Counted from the stretch's first letter, positions 21,938 to 34,018 are shown. The stretch is DNA of 64,000 nt from Cryptomeria japonica (GCF_030272615.1 NC_081409.1:872811927-872875926), one strand, 5' to 3'. Numbers and translations are program-made. Notes: a model not told the origin generated them from the sequence alone.

Positions 21938-22815
21938 GTGAAAGAAAACTCTTGCATGATTTCTGAATTAGAACCCAAGACTTCCAGAGAAGCACTTACA
22001 AATGAAGACTGGATTAAAGCAATGGAAGAGGAGCAAGACCAGATAGAAAAGAATGTAACATGGTCTTTGGTACCCAGACCAGAACACAAAAATGTCATTG
22101 GTACTAGAAATGGGTCTTCAGGAATAAGCTAAATGAAGAAGGTACAATTATAAGGAACAAGGCTAGGCTTGTATGCAAGGGATACACTCAGGAGGAGGGA
22201 GAAGACTATGGAGAAACCTTTTCTCCTATGGCTAGACTAGAAGGTGTTCTAATGTTACTTCGTTGTTGTAGCATTTAAAGGTATATCAGATGGATGTGAA
22301 GTTTGTATTCTTGAATGGAATCCTTGAAGAGGAAGTATATATAGAGCAACCAGAAGGGTTTTCCCTATCAGAAGATAGTAACATAGTGTGTAGATTACAC
22401 AAAGCCCTATATGGATTGAAACAAGCACCTAGGGCGTGGTATGAAAGGTTACATTCTCATCTTGTGAAGATTGGATTTCAGAAAACAAGTGAAGATAGCA
22501 ACATCTACTTGAAATCAGAAGGTGATCAGATTCTAATCTGTGAAGTATTTGTAGATGACATAATCTTTGGAGGAGATGATGAAATGAGCCATGCATTTGC
22601 AGATATAATGAGCAAAGAGTTTGAAATATCTCTGATTGGAGAGATAAATTTCTTCATTGGTTTACTGATTCAACAAATGAAAGAGGGTATTTTTATTACC
22701 TAGTCCAAGTATGTCAAAGAGGTATTGAAAACTTTTGGCATGGAGGAAAGCAAACTGGTTGGTACACCAATGGTGACTGGTTGTAAATTGACTAAGGAAG
22801 ATGATTCAGCGTTGG
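21938..22815 (+). pseudogene. Copia reverse transcriptase (RVT_2), frame-shifted and truncated
   Basis: Opens with 'EALTNEDWIKAMEEEQDQIE', the RVT_2 start. After a frameshift near 22110 it resumes at 22290 with 'MDVKFVFLNG' (first catalytic Asp) and 'LYGLKQAPRAWYERL', then the active-site box FVDDIIFGG (YVDD in most copies). A TAG at ~22702 interrupts before 'SKYVKEVLKTFGMEESK' and 'GCKLTKEDDS'. Homology ends at ~22812, before RNase H. Known: copies element RNA into DNA. Confidence 0.9.
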
Positions 22816-22930
22816 TAACAATAAGGTCAACAACCAAATTCCTGAGAGTTAGAGGGGGTAACAATAAGGTCAACAACCAAATTCCTGAGAGTTAGAGGGG
22901 GTAACAATAAGGTCAACAACCAAATTGGGT
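22814..22930. repeat. 43-bp tandem repeat at the copia break
   Basis: Units starting 'ggtaacaataaggtcaacaaccaaatt' at 22814, 22857 and 22900 (2.7 copies, nearly identical). They sit exactly where copia homology ends, so they mark or caused the truncation. Confidence 0.85.
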
Positions 22931-23283
22931 TCATAGGTAGACCGAGCCATAATAGAGGGAACCCCACCAAAGGGGGATAAAGGAAGGTAAAAATTATACA
23001 TTCTACAGATGAGACCCTGGTGGAGAGGGGGTTTACACTTTTTAATGGGTTTGGTAATTGACTAAGATAGAGAAGACATAATCTAGAATGGAAATTTCAT
23101 TCTTATCTAATGGTGGAGATGATTTAACATGGGAAAGACCTGTGAGTGGAACTGTCTTTTCCTATTGTGCAAGGTGAAGTATTTCATAATTAATAGGGTC
23201 GCTTCCTTCAAAATTATGGGGAGCTCCTCCTTGATGTATCCACTCTGAAGCCTGGTCACTCCTTCCCCTAGTTGAAAGAAATG

Positions 23284-23739
23284 CTAAAAATCATCCTTGA
23301 AATTCCCTTTGGGCTTTTTAGGGAATGACACACCATCAAGGGCCAACCAAGTTACTTTCAAAATATTTTTTATTGAAACCACAAAGGCAATATTGTCAAT
23401 CTTCACATTCCCATTGTCCCAAGCTTGAACGAAAGCGATAGAGAGATTTGGGTTGTGGCAAGTCATACCTTCCACATAATTATCCATATTACCTTTAATC
23501 ACCTTGTCGTACAACTCCTCATTATTTCTAAATTTGAAACATTTGTCGGGTTCAGTTTGAATCAAATCACCACCCATAATCACAAAATAGGAAACCAGGT
23601 TGAGAAAGTGACAAGCCTGCGGAAAATAGTGGTAGGTGGTACCAACAATAATATTTAAGTCCCACTGCCTCAACCAATAAGGAAAGGAAAGGGCGAGAAA
23701 GGCAAGTGCAAAAAAGTCAATATAGGGATTATTCATCAT
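23284..23739 (-). pseudogene. Unrecognised 151-codon frame downstream of an RNase H fragment
   Basis: Open on the minus strand, beginning MMNNPYIDFFALAFLAL and ending FPKKPKGNFKDDF. It lies in the same frame as the RNase H piece at 23761-24081, with two stops between them, so both may be parts of one longer decayed frame. The frame reads on past its own stop ('HFFQLGEGVTRLQSGYI', to ~23190). The text has ordinary amino-acid composition with no motif I can name. It may be the C-terminal part of a retroelement polyprotein or a host fragment. Confidence 0.35.
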
Positions 23740-23760
23740 TAAATGACAAGTCCTTCAAAA

Positions 23761-24081
23761 TCATGGCATGAGCCTCCATAGGGATTGCATGCAAGTGGAT
23801 GCACAATTTCCTTCCCTTCTCACGAATCTGATGTCTCTTAGTAAAGGAAGGAGAGAAAGACACTTGGCAATGAGGGGTTTAGATTTCCAATTTAGTTTTG
23901 CCACCCCTTTTAGCATCATGGTGGTATTTCTAGAGTTACTTTCAACAATGATGCACTTAAGCCCCTTGTTGCTAGCCGCAATTAACTTGTGGCAAACCAT
24001 TGCCACTTCAAACATTGAATAGTTAGATAGATACAATTGTAAATGAATCTTATGAACAAGTAGAATTAGGTTGTAAATCAA
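23761..24081 (-). pseudogene. RNase H (RVT_3-type) fragment
   Basis: Minus-strand text with the plant RVT_3 order: 'FEVAMVCHKLIAASNKGLK', then 'IIVESNSRNTT' (the ExD region, Asp changed to Asn), then 'IRFVRREGNCASTCMQSL', matching the usual V-x-REGN-x-xAD-x-L ending with the Ala-Asp lost. It begins abruptly at ~24030, close to the start of segment B, without any RT upstream. It is a LINE-derived or related fragment and inactive. Confidence 0.65.
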
Positions 24082-24529
24082 GTTTTGAATCTACTTGAAT
24101 TACATGATTATTATAGATATCTTAAATAAATCTAAAACAATCTTAAGTTTTATAATTTATTCAATGATCATTCTATTTTATTTATGAATTATTTAATGAT
24201 TATTTTATCTTATTCATAGTGTTTTCATCATTTTATTTTTATTTAAAGCGCTATAAAATTCGTAGTCAATAATTCAACCTAAATATTAATATTAATAATA
24301 ATTTCTTGATACAATTATAACTTATAATACAATATATTTAAATTATGTCTATTTTTATTTTTAGTAATATTATTAATATTAATATAACATGAATAACCAA
24401 AAAAAAATACTTAATTTACTATAATTAGTTTAATTAAGACATGGGTCCCATTTTGATATGAGTGAATGCATGGTATGATAAATTTTATGTTTTCATGCAA
24501 CACCCATGCCATTTTGTATAGAGAATCTT

Positions 24530-25009
24530 TACCTCTTGATAAGAAGAAGCACTTTGAATATGCCAATTTCGTCTTGGGAAAGGATGCAATTATTTACGTT
24601 GTCAGATCATGTTTAGGAAAATTGACAACTACTCAATATAGGGAGGAGGAATTAGGCGATTTGTACAACTAATTGACAACTAAGCATGCATGCCTCCTTC
24701 CCATTGCTTCACTTGATATCTAAAAAAAAGTAATGCGGATAATGCCCATTTCGTCTTGATAAAGGATGCAATTATTTATTAGATCATGTTTAGACAAATT
24801 GACAACTACTCAATTTAAGGCGGAAGAATTAGGCCATTTGCACAACTAATTGACAACTATTAATTTTAAATAGTTAGGCACACTTGCCTCCTTCACATTG
24901 CTTCACTTGATATTCTAAAGAGAAAAGCAATGTAAATATGCCCATTTTGTTTTGAGAAAAAATACAATTATTTACATTGTCAAATCATGTTTAGACAAAT
25001 TGACAACTA
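24530..25009. repeat. ~225-bp tandem units in segment B
   Basis: The phrase 'aggatgcaattattta...gatcatgtttag.caaattgacaactactcaat' occurs from ~24575, ~24766 and (as 'aaatacaattatttacattgtcaaatcatgtttagac') ~24959, each preceded by 'gcttcacttgatat..ctaaa' in the second and third units. Copy A has only one such unit. Confidence 0.7.
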
Positions 25010-25448
25010 GGGGAAGAGCACCAGTAGTTGAGCATGTACCAATTGTTGTGAGGGTTGTTGATACCTTTTGTTCTAAAAATTGAACAAATAAAACCTATTG
25101 TTTGAAACATAAAATATCAATTTTTATTAGGAAATGTACCAATAGTTGTTAGGAAATGTACTTTTATTGTAAAAAGTAACCAATTAGGGGATGCCATATC
25201 AGCTGCACAACTATTGGGGCCTCTTTTGCACGCCTATTGGTCTCACTTTTTTTTGGGGCTGTTTTGGACACCTTGGCAAAAAGCATGCTGATGTGACACC
25301 ATACTTGATGATATGGTGCTGAAAGCTTAGTTATAAGCAGCGGACTTGCCAAGTAAGCTACTGTTAAAAATTGGGAGTGATTTGAAATTTCTACGTAGGA
25401 TTTTGAGAAGCGTGAAGTTAAGGTGCTCAACTACTCGTGCTCTTCCCC
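25010..25448. mobile_element. 439-bp TA-flanked MITE, absent from copy A
   Basis: Terminal inverted repeats of about 25 bp: left GGGGAAGAGCACCAGTAGTT, right (read inward) GGGGAAGAGCACGAGTAGTT, both continuing GAGCA. The flanks are TA (25008-25009) and TA (25449-25450). In copy A the site is uninterrupted (gacaactactcaat at ~14568), so the insertion is proven. TA duplication suggests the Tc1/mariner superfamily, but the G-rich TIR is not the common Stowaway end, so the class is left open. A minus-strand 88-codon frame inside is probably chance. Confidence 0.88.
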
Positions 25449-26929
25449 TACTCAATATAGAAAGGAGGAATCACGCAATGTGTACAACTAATTGACAACT
25501 ATTAATGTCAAAATCATATCAGGTACCTTAGTTTATAATGCGTAGAAAAGAGGTGAAATTTTCTTCAGGTACCTTAGTTTATAATGCGTAGAAAAGAGGT
25601 GGAATTCTGTTTTGCATGTGGGAACGCTCATTACCTTGACCAGCGTCCATCTCTGACCATTTCCCGTACAATTCGGGAAGCCTCGGACAAAACACTGGCT
25701 TGGAAAGCATTTTTATTTCTTTCTTACTTGTTTCATCTTCTGTACTCACTACCTACTTGCCATTCATCACAACTCATCAAGGTGACCACTCATTTTTCTA
25801 CACTAGAAAAGAAAATTAGGGTGTGGAGGTTAGATTTTCTTGAAATACGCAGTACAAATTTTTTAGATTGTCAAGCACGCTTGCCTCCTTCACACGGTCT
25901 AATTTATCAAAGAATTACTAGTACAAAACTTTTGGATGGTCAAGCACGCTTGCCTGCCTCACACGATGTAATTTGGGAATGCCGAGGAAAATTGGAATTG
26001 CCACCGTAGAATTCTGACCATTTCACATGGCTGAACAGCGTAGAAATCTGACTATTCCAGAATTCGGGAAGTCTTCGGACAAATCGGAGTCTTCGAAAGT
26101 TTTTTATTTTTTGTTTCTGAGTCAAGTATAGATGAAACTGAAGATAGCTTTACTTTGGCCTCGCTGCTCGTCAATCCTCATATCCCAATGATTCCATCAA
26201 ACTCTAATTTAGTAGCATATCAGTTATAGCTAATTTCGCTTATTCGCAAATCTTAATTGTATATCCAATATATGACAAAAGTTAATAATTGAAAGGTTGG
26301 GTGAGCAAAGAGTGAAGGGTAATTGAAAGTGCTCTTCCTCTATAGATGATTTGAAACACTTTATTTTAATATTTTTTTTTTTTTTAAATCATATATTTTA
26401 TTTTATAGGACTCTATTAAAGAAGAACTTTTAGTCTTAGCAGGTCATTTTCTATTTTGTTTGGTAGTTTTCATATTATTATTATTGACAATATATCACTT
26501 TTGAGAATTATTAATACAAAACAAAAGCTATTTAAAAATTGCATCTTACTTAATCTTCTTTTTCAACATTTTAGCAACAACTAAACTATAAAACTATTAA
26601 TACAAAACAAAAGCTACTTAAGCTATTTTATAAATCACTTTATTATTATTATTATTGACAATATATCACTTTCAAGAACTATTAATACAACAAAAAAACT
26701 ATTTAAAATTTGCATCTTACTTAATCTTCTTTTTCAACATTTTTTCAACAACTAAACTATACTACAAAAAAAAAAGAAGAAGGCCATATTCACAAAATCT
26801 AGTCATATATATAAGTTAAAAGATTGGACTAATGGCGATGGATCATCCCACTCTAGTGAGTCCCAAGCTTGGAACATCATTTTTATGATTTTATGGGGAG
26901 ATCAAATTTATCAAGCACCTTCAAACAAA

Positions 26930-27147
26930 GGTATTTCTTTACATGAAGGTACCTTTATTTGAATCCAACACTATAATCCAAATGACAAATAGTGGAGCTC
27001 CCATTACTTTCATGGGTTGACATGAATGGTGTGTAGATGGTATTTCTTTAAATGAAGGCACCTTTATTCAAATCCAAGACTACAATCCAAATGAAAAATA
27101 GTGGAGCTCCCATTACTTTCATGGGTTGACATGGATGTTGTGTAGAT
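26930..27147. repeat. 109-bp tandem duplication in segment B
   Basis: 'ggtatttcttta.atgaagg.acctttatt..aatcca' through 'catgggttgacatg..tg.tgtgtagat' is present twice in a row (26930, 27039); copy A has one (from ~16361). Confidence 0.85.
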
Positions 27148-28640
27148 TAGGGTCTTTAGACAATCATTTGTCCTATGATTATACCATGTGTCCACTCTGT
27201 GTAAAATTTACTACTTAACAAATATTTTTAAATACACATTTTGTGGTTTTCAACTAATATTTTGATATTATATTTTCTTGTTTAACCCTAAAATGTCAAA
27301 TTTAAACCTTAAAGAACTAATTTTTTGCCTTCAGTTTTAAAATTAAAGCCTTAAATTATTAATTTAAAAATCTAAAAATCTATTTTTAAACCCTAAAATA
27401 TTTAATTTTGAGACCCTAAACAACTATTTCAAAACAATAAATTCTTCTATTGAAACCCCAAATAGGTATTTTGAAACCTTAAAATATTTAATTGAAACCA
27501 TGAACAACTATTTTGAATCCCAAAAATCTTCAATTGAAACCTTAATTAGCTATATTAAAACCAATCTTATCTTTGAAAATAATTCATTTTATCTCTAGAA
27601 ATATGTTTGACATAATTATGGAGGGAGATACATTATAGAAAAACCTTAGATCAACACTAGTGATTCATAGATTCAAACCTAAAATAAATCCTAATGTGTG
27701 TTGTTTGAGAGAAAATTAGATACCCCAACACTTTTCAAATCAGGTACATATATATTTCATTAAAGAGAATAAGTGAATAGATTATTGGATTCCTCTTCTT
27801 TTTTACACATGATGCATCTAGTTGAGCCCACTTTTAATAATCTAAGATACATTCCTTCAAAGTGACCTAGAGATAATGTACTTGCCATGAGGATCCCCTA
27901 CTTCTCGTATATTAACATGAATAATAAGTCTTCTACTTCCTTGATTAGTCTATAAATGATATTAATAACCAATTTTCCATATTACTTGAGATAAATAGTC
28001 ATCTACATGTTACCTCGATGATTACAATTTATGTATAGTATGAGGAGGATGTATCATATCCTTCCGTTAGCACCTTTTTTGATATAGTCCTCCATCTTAT
28101 ACATAAATAAATTCTCAAAATGCTTATCTAGTAGATATATGGAGTTAAATCATAAGAAGGGCTAGAAGTCTCTACTACCTAGGAGTCCTTCTAGAACTAT
28201 GTTTTTTGCCCTACCCTAATTTTTATTTGATGTCATTTATCACCATGCTTTTGCACATGCACAAGAAATTCTAGATTATTACCACCTTAGAAGTGACATA
28301 TTGAGTAAAGATTCTATTTGAATCATCTCTCAATATATTTAGCTTTCATCATTGAATTTCAAATTTTATCATTCTCTTTGTATATTTTATAGATAAGTTT
28401 CACAATGAGAGCCTTATGTATCGATTTGTAGCCTCAAAAACTAAGATACCTTTCTTTATTTTTCTTACAAAATTTTTTCCATTTAACTACAGTATATTTT
28501 TGTTGGCCACTAGCAATACATAATAAAATCCCTTATATATGTTGACCAAATAGATTTTCAAACCTTACTAGATGTATTTGTAAGATTGACATATTATAAA
28601 TTAATTCTATAAAGAGAGATTTTCTAATGAGGAGATATCT

Positions 28641-31383
28641 TCTATCCAAATAAAACCACCTCCCCTTCCATGAAGAGAGATTATTATAAACTCTATTAAT
28701 AAATTCTCTCTAATTGGCACACTTGAGTTGTTATTTTTTAATAGTGGTTAACCATATAGGAACTAGGTGTTAGGACTTAACTTGTGCCATAATATTATGA
28801 TGGATGATTGGTTGAAGAATCCCAAACCTTAAAAGGAGACCGAAATATATTATAGAGGTTATTTTATACCCAAGGCCAATGATATGATCACTTACTTGGT
28901 AGGGTAATTGGATTAGATTCATATTAAATCTATAAATAGTGAATGTTTTATTATATTAAAGATTTTGTTCTTAATCAAAATAAGATTCATTAGGTTAGGC
29001 TATTAAGTGATAACATATGGGCACAATTCATCAATATTAAGAGAAATGAGTTTTTCTTTGGAATGACTTCTTATGTTATCTACATGTTGACAAGGAACTC
29101 CAAATATTTGGGGCTAATTTGCCAATGTAAAATTGGCCTCTAGAAAAATGAAGTTAAATATTATAGTTAATATCCCCAATTACAACCTCAAAATTCTTCC
29201 CATTTCCATAGATTGAATGATGCCTTCACTATGTATATCACTAAATCACTATAGGGGAGTTTATATATGAGATTGTCTAATAGGGATATGCCATTGATCA
29301 AATAATATATTTATTGGTTCATTGAATTAAAAAAGTTTACTTGCATTATAATTGAAGGATATTTTGGATATGCTTATAGGAACTACATAGGTATTCAACA
29401 AATAGTTCGCTCCTCTTAGAAGTAAGTAGACAACTATGTTTAACTCACTAACTCCTAATAGACATGCATAGGGTTGAGATCACTTACCCTATGTACCTAG
29501 GTGAGGACATGGTTAGTCGTACCTTGACACCATCTACTTCATATTTTCATATAGAATTACAAGAGTTTCATCTAAAGCCACATAACTCAAAATTTTTAAT
29601 ATTGATATTGATCGAGAATCTCAATAATTTTGATATTGATTGATTGAGAATATCAACAATTTTGGACAAAATTAAAAGAAATTATATTTTAATTGAGCAA
29701 AACACAATCAGAGGGAAATGTGTCATCAAGAATACGAAAATAATGGTAAATAAATAATAAAATTGGAACATTTGGAACATTTTTGTTTTAAATGGTATAT
29801 TTAAGAATTTTAAAAAGGAATGAAGAAGAGAAGAAGAGAAGATATTGATATAGATAGAAATAAGATCAAAATTTATTTTTATTGAAAACATGTTTTTCGA
29901 TTTTCAAATATACATATGTTAAATTGAAAAATAGAGAAATTATAATAAATCACAATTTCTAAATTTAAGTTTTAGGCTTTGCATTTAAGCAGTTTTAGTG
30001 TCATGGTGGAATGTATTATGTTAATTTTGATTTAGATTTGCGTTTGTTTTGGGAGAATATATTAAAGTAATATAAATGATGCAATCTTATGCGAAGTTAG
30101 GCCTATTCTCCTAGTCTTTATCTATCCCATTTACATGCATGCACATACATTTATTAACACTTCATCTATTTTTGCGTGCTTTCTCATACATACTATATTA
30201 ATTGTATTTTCCATTATCAAACATTTATTCCTACATAGATTCAATTGTTTTGATATCCTAGAGGTCAGTCCTATGGTTGCAGGAATGATCTTAGGTTTGT
30301 GGGTTCAACTCAAAAGTTTCTAAAATCTAGATTCAAATTTGATCAACACTTGTCATTTTACTACTTGTTAGTGAGCTTACCAAACACATGTTTGAAAGAA
30401 CTATTACTATGTATCTATATTCAAAAGCATGCAATTGCATCCCTTTCACACCCTCTGATATCCAAGAATATTCTCTCCCATCCTAGATCATTTGAGAATT
30501 TGAGGAGCAATTATTAGAACACTCCAATCTGGTGCAATGAAATAATTGAAATTTAATTTGGCATATTCATCGAGGATGTTTGTGTGATTTCCTGCTACCT
30601 ACATATCCTTTGCATAATTATAAAATTTTGATCTTTTCCAAAGATAATGTAAGAGATCAATCTAGAAACCATCTCCATGAACTTCATGTACCCGTAGTCC
30701 TTAAAGAAAATCAAGCACTGACAAGGAAGCCAAAGTGTATGTCTAAACAAGAATAGATGTATGCATTAGATGATAGATTCATATACATAGAAATAATCAT
30801 TTGATGTGGACTCATCCTCGAATGTACATTTTATGTTCAATATGACGTGAAACCCAAACATAGAAGAACCAGTTCTACTTCCAAGAATGTCAAATTCTAG
30901 TGACAAATCAATTTATCCCTCTTCATCAAGTCTAGATCTAATTATATCTATATATCAGATTTAGTTTCCTATCTAGCATATCATAAATAACATTTCAATT
31001 ATATTTCTTGTAGGTATTATTATATAATCTATTTTCATTTATGCTAATATGTGTGTACTTCATTTTATTAGCTTATGTTAATCTAAGAAATTTTTTATTT
31101 TCCTTCACACATTTTTGGTGATCTCATCTAATCTTAGATGACTTAGTTTTCCCTAAAGTAACTTCTTATGATTATTAGAGCTTTGAATCTACACATTTTT
31201 TAATTTTACATCTTATTTATCGATTTGAGCTCCTTTCATCCATATTTTATGAACTATTTCAAATAATTCTAACTTACTACTAAATGAGTATTAAAATATC
31301 TATTCAAAATAAATTGGACTTTCTATATTTTGTACTCTCTCTCCCCCCTTTAGTGTGAGTAGGAGTGTAGGTTCATCCTCTTG
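28641..31383. other. AT-rich stretch without recognised genes
   Basis: No credible coding frame, RNA gene or element terminus seen. Its right end leads into a gypsy-type polypurine tract, so part of 30300-31383 may be the decayed internal region of a gypsy element. Confidence 0.45.
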
Positions 31384-31430
31384 CTAAAGTAGGAGCTAAA
31401 TGTAATGTTGTAAATTATAAACCTATAGAA
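31384..31430 (+). mobile_element. Gypsy-type polypurine tract and LTR start remnant
   Basis: 'gctaaagtaggagctaaa' followed by TGTAATGTTG at 31401 parallels 'gctaaagtgggggctaaa' + TGTAGCATCC at 3511-3538, and the preceding text 'gtgtgagtaggagtgtaggttcatcctcttgct' parallels 'gtatgagtgtacgcttatactcctgct'. The LTR body beyond ~31430 no longer resembles the copy at 3529. Confidence 0.55.
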
Positions 31431-31434
31431 TTTT

Positions 31435-32046
31435 ATGCAATGTGTTTTCAGACATGGGGATTTTCAAACATGGGGATGGGGCCTTCTTGTCGATAATGGA
31501 GACCCTGTGGGGGATTATTTTTTGAGGACCATGCACAGATACAGAACCAATATGGACATTTTCAGAATGATTATGGCTTGGGGGACCGAATTGGGGGAGA
31601 AAGAGGACACCATTGTGTGGATTCAGAGGGGATGTGTGGAAGATAACTAGTTATGTGGTTTCAGTGAGTTCCTGGAAATAGCCATGCTTGGTGCATGGTT
31701 TGATGTAGGTGAGGCTTTAGATATTGATGGGGTGCATGAGCTTTGAGATTTGGTCCCCTTCATGCGCTGGTTGTTTGGTGTGAACTTGGATGAAAGTGTG
31801 GAGGCTGCGATTGGGTGGGATTTCTTGAAAATGTATCTAAGGGACAAGGAGGTTGAGTCTCGGGGTGCCGAAGAATGTGGGCATTCAATATAATAAAGGA
31901 AGGCAAAAGGAAAAAGGAAGACCTTGGACGAGTTGATGGCTTGACAGGGAAGAAAGAAGAGGATGCAGGGTGGAGTAGAGTCATTAGTGGACAAGGTCTG
32001 TGAAGTGAGTGATGGTGTTAGGTGCTTTGTGAGAGATGGGCTTTAG
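31435..32046 (+). pseudogene. Unrecognised decayed reading frame (~200 codons)
   Basis: One + strand frame reads coherently from an ATG at 31435 ('FQTWGWGLLVDNGDPVGDYF', 'IVWIQRGCVEDN'). It goes through 'IAMLGAWFDVGEALDIDGVH' and 'FMRWLFGVNLDESVEAAIGW' to a basic 'RKAKGKRKTLDELM' stretch, broken by several stops (TAG at ~31648 and later TGA/TAA codons). It is less AT-rich than its surroundings. It is followed by a T-rich tail and 'ttaataaaatcaa' at ~32399, which would suit a retroposon 3' end. I cannot name the family; a LINE ORF1 or host fragment are the options. Confidence 0.35.
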
Positions 32047-33454
32047 CCCTTTTTCTATTATTTCTGGTTTGGGCGTCAATCTTTTTGGTAATTTTCTATT
32101 TCTGGCTCAATATTTGGAGTAGCTAGTTAAATTATCTATGAGCTTCTGTAAATCGTATACATGCCCTGTGAACGTAAAAGTTGTAAAGCTGAATTCAGGG
32201 TAGAAATACAAGGTGTTTGCACGTTTTGGTGGTTTTTGTTTTATCTTTTTTGATGGTAGTCTCTGTCCTTTTTTCAGAGTACAGCTAGTGTTAATTTTTT
32301 GATATAGCTAGCTATTAAAAGTGTATTAGCTAGGAAGGTGGTTTTTTTAAAGAATTATAAAAACTTATGCTTTAGATATGTAATACTCTTTTTATATATT
32401 AATAAAATCAAACATTATTACCAACCCAAAAAAAATTATCTACAACAACCTAATCACAAATTTACTATAGTTTACAAAGAAGTCCTGACCTCAAATTTGT
32501 CAAGTGTACAAAGAAATTCATGGTGAGTACTTGACAAAACTTGGCAATTTGTAGGAGAAACTTGCGAGCACTAATTTTTGATGCATTTTTGTCTAAATTC
32601 AAACTTTATTATATTTTTAGTGAATCCAAATTAAATTTAGGTCTGCAAAGTTTTTTTTTAAGTTCGCATTTTTGAACTAGCTTGAACATGAACCATAGTA
32701 CTTGCAAGTCCATATAATATCCATGGTAGGTTAGAAAATTAGGGCAATAAAAAATGAATTAGATAATCAAATTAAAGCATAAAATGTAGAAAAGTTGTCG
32801 ATGAAGGATTTGAATAAATTTGTTAGAAAAAATAATAATTAAGACATAAAATTCAAAAAGAAAAGGCTATCAATGAAGGAATTGAATAAATCCGTTAGAA
32901 AAGATAATTTTAAAATACAATTTTTATAGAATATGGTTTACAGTCATATGATAAAATTTTATTTCAAATCCTTTCCATGCCATCTGCAACTTCATTGCTT
33001 TGGACTAAAGAAGAGACAAAGCCTGCGCAAAAACCCTATATCGTTTAGTTAGAGGGCATATAATCAAAATGCAATAACTGCATGGTTAGTTTCTGAAAAA
33101 AAGATGAGACAAATGTGTGGTTCCCGTATAAGTTTTCAAAAATTTAAACCCTAGCATTATAGCCATGTATTACTGCTACCACCCACTCGTTTAAGTTGAA
33201 AACTTAGGTTTGCAAAACAAGAGTTGAAAAATATATAGCAACAAACAAATAATTCTTAATTATCACTAAATTCTGAACTAAACTTAGTATTCAATGGCTT
33301 CACGAATTGGACTGGATAGATTGGTAGCAAAAGGAAGAGCCTCATGTCGAGATGTGATGATGCAAATAAGGTAGAGTTTGTTTTACAATTTCTGCAACAT
33401 CACCCTCAAATTTCCATTAAAGAACAAAAAAATACATATTTGTAAGCACTTACA
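32047..33454. other. AT-rich stretch; nothing identified beyond a possible retroposon tail
   Basis: No supported coding sequence. A run 'tatattaataaaatcaaacattattaccaacccaaaaaaaa' near 32395 looks like a 3' tail. The last part (33290-33450) adjoins the kinase pseudogene and may be its next intron or exon. Confidence 0.4.
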
Positions 33455-34018
33455 ACAACATCACAAAATATTGCATCAATGTGATCAACGTTGGTATCTC
33501 TTTCCTCTTGAAATTTAACTTGAATATATCCTTTGTTGAACCAAGAATTTTTTAATATCTCAGCAATTGTAGTGCGTTGCCACATAAAAAAGGGAAGCCA
33601 AAAAGGTATTAATAAATTCCTAGTTAGAGAATCAGACTAAGAAACTAAAATGACTCTCTGTCTAATGACAATGAAGTCCAATAATGAATATTAAGACAAT
33701 GCTTCAATTTAAAACTTACATTGTTAGCATTTGGCTCGAGTATTCTTAAAATTAGTTTTTGGCCCCTGGAGAAATACAATTTGGATAAGTGAAGTCTGCT
33801 CTATATATCTACAAAACATATGGAAAAGAATAGCAGTGACCCTAGAAGGAGACTGCTCCCTTATAAAGCAAAAGAGCTTGCTGTAAAATAAAAAAAACCT
33901 TCTTATAAAGAGTCATAATGTTAGGTTAATCAAATGGTAACTACCCTAAGAGAAAAATGTATGACTCCACATGACCACATATCAACCTTAGCTCCATCAT
34001 GTCCCTTGTCTAGATTAG
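33455..34018 (-). pseudogene. CBL-interacting protein kinase (CIPK/SnRK3) gene fragment with introns
   Basis: Three minus-strand blocks match the end of a CIPK kinase domain in order. 33943-34018: 'LDKGHDGAKVDMWSCGVI', subdomain IX. 33722-33805: 'YRADFTYPNCISPGAK', then after a one-base frameshift 'LILRILEPNAN', subdomains X-XI. 33455-33585: 'RTTIAEILKNSWFNKGY' then 'EERDTNVDHIDAIF', the kinase C-terminus and the start of the linker to the NAF motif. AT-rich gaps between blocks behave as introns, so this derives from genomic DNA of an intron-rich CIPK, not from a processed transcript. Known: CIPKs are Ser/Thr kinases activated by calcineurin B-like calcium sensors. The N-lobe, activation loop and NAF domain are not found, so it is a dead fragment. 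Confidence 0.75.

Larger units (their letters stand above)
17965..22815 (+). mobile_element. Ty1/copia retrotransposon, 3'-truncated
   Basis: Order on the + strand: LTR, tRNA-Met-type primer-binding site, gag, protease, integrase, reverse transcriptase. PR-INT-RT order defines copia. It stops inside the region after RT at ~22815, where unrelated 43-bp repeats begin; RNase H and the 3' LTR are missing. Stops and at least two frameshifts (near 20655 and 22110) make it inactive. It interrupts the right end of segment A. Confidence 0.9.
24217..28640. repeat. Segment B of the ~4 kb direct duplication (partner at 14047-17952)
   Basis: Same order and orientation as segment A from 'agtgttttcatcattttatttttatttaaa' (~24217) to 'gattttctaatgaggagatat' (~28638). 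B differs by a threefold tandem array of a ~225 bp unit (24530-25000), a MITE at 25010-25448, a 109-bp tandem duplication (26930-27147), and absence of the hAT-like MITE and of the copia insertion. No gene is supported in it. Confidence 0.85.

Noticed and set aside
25164-25430. 88-codon minus-strand ORF inside the TA-flanked MITE
   Set aside because: No family resemblance; a MITE of this size is expected to be non-coding.
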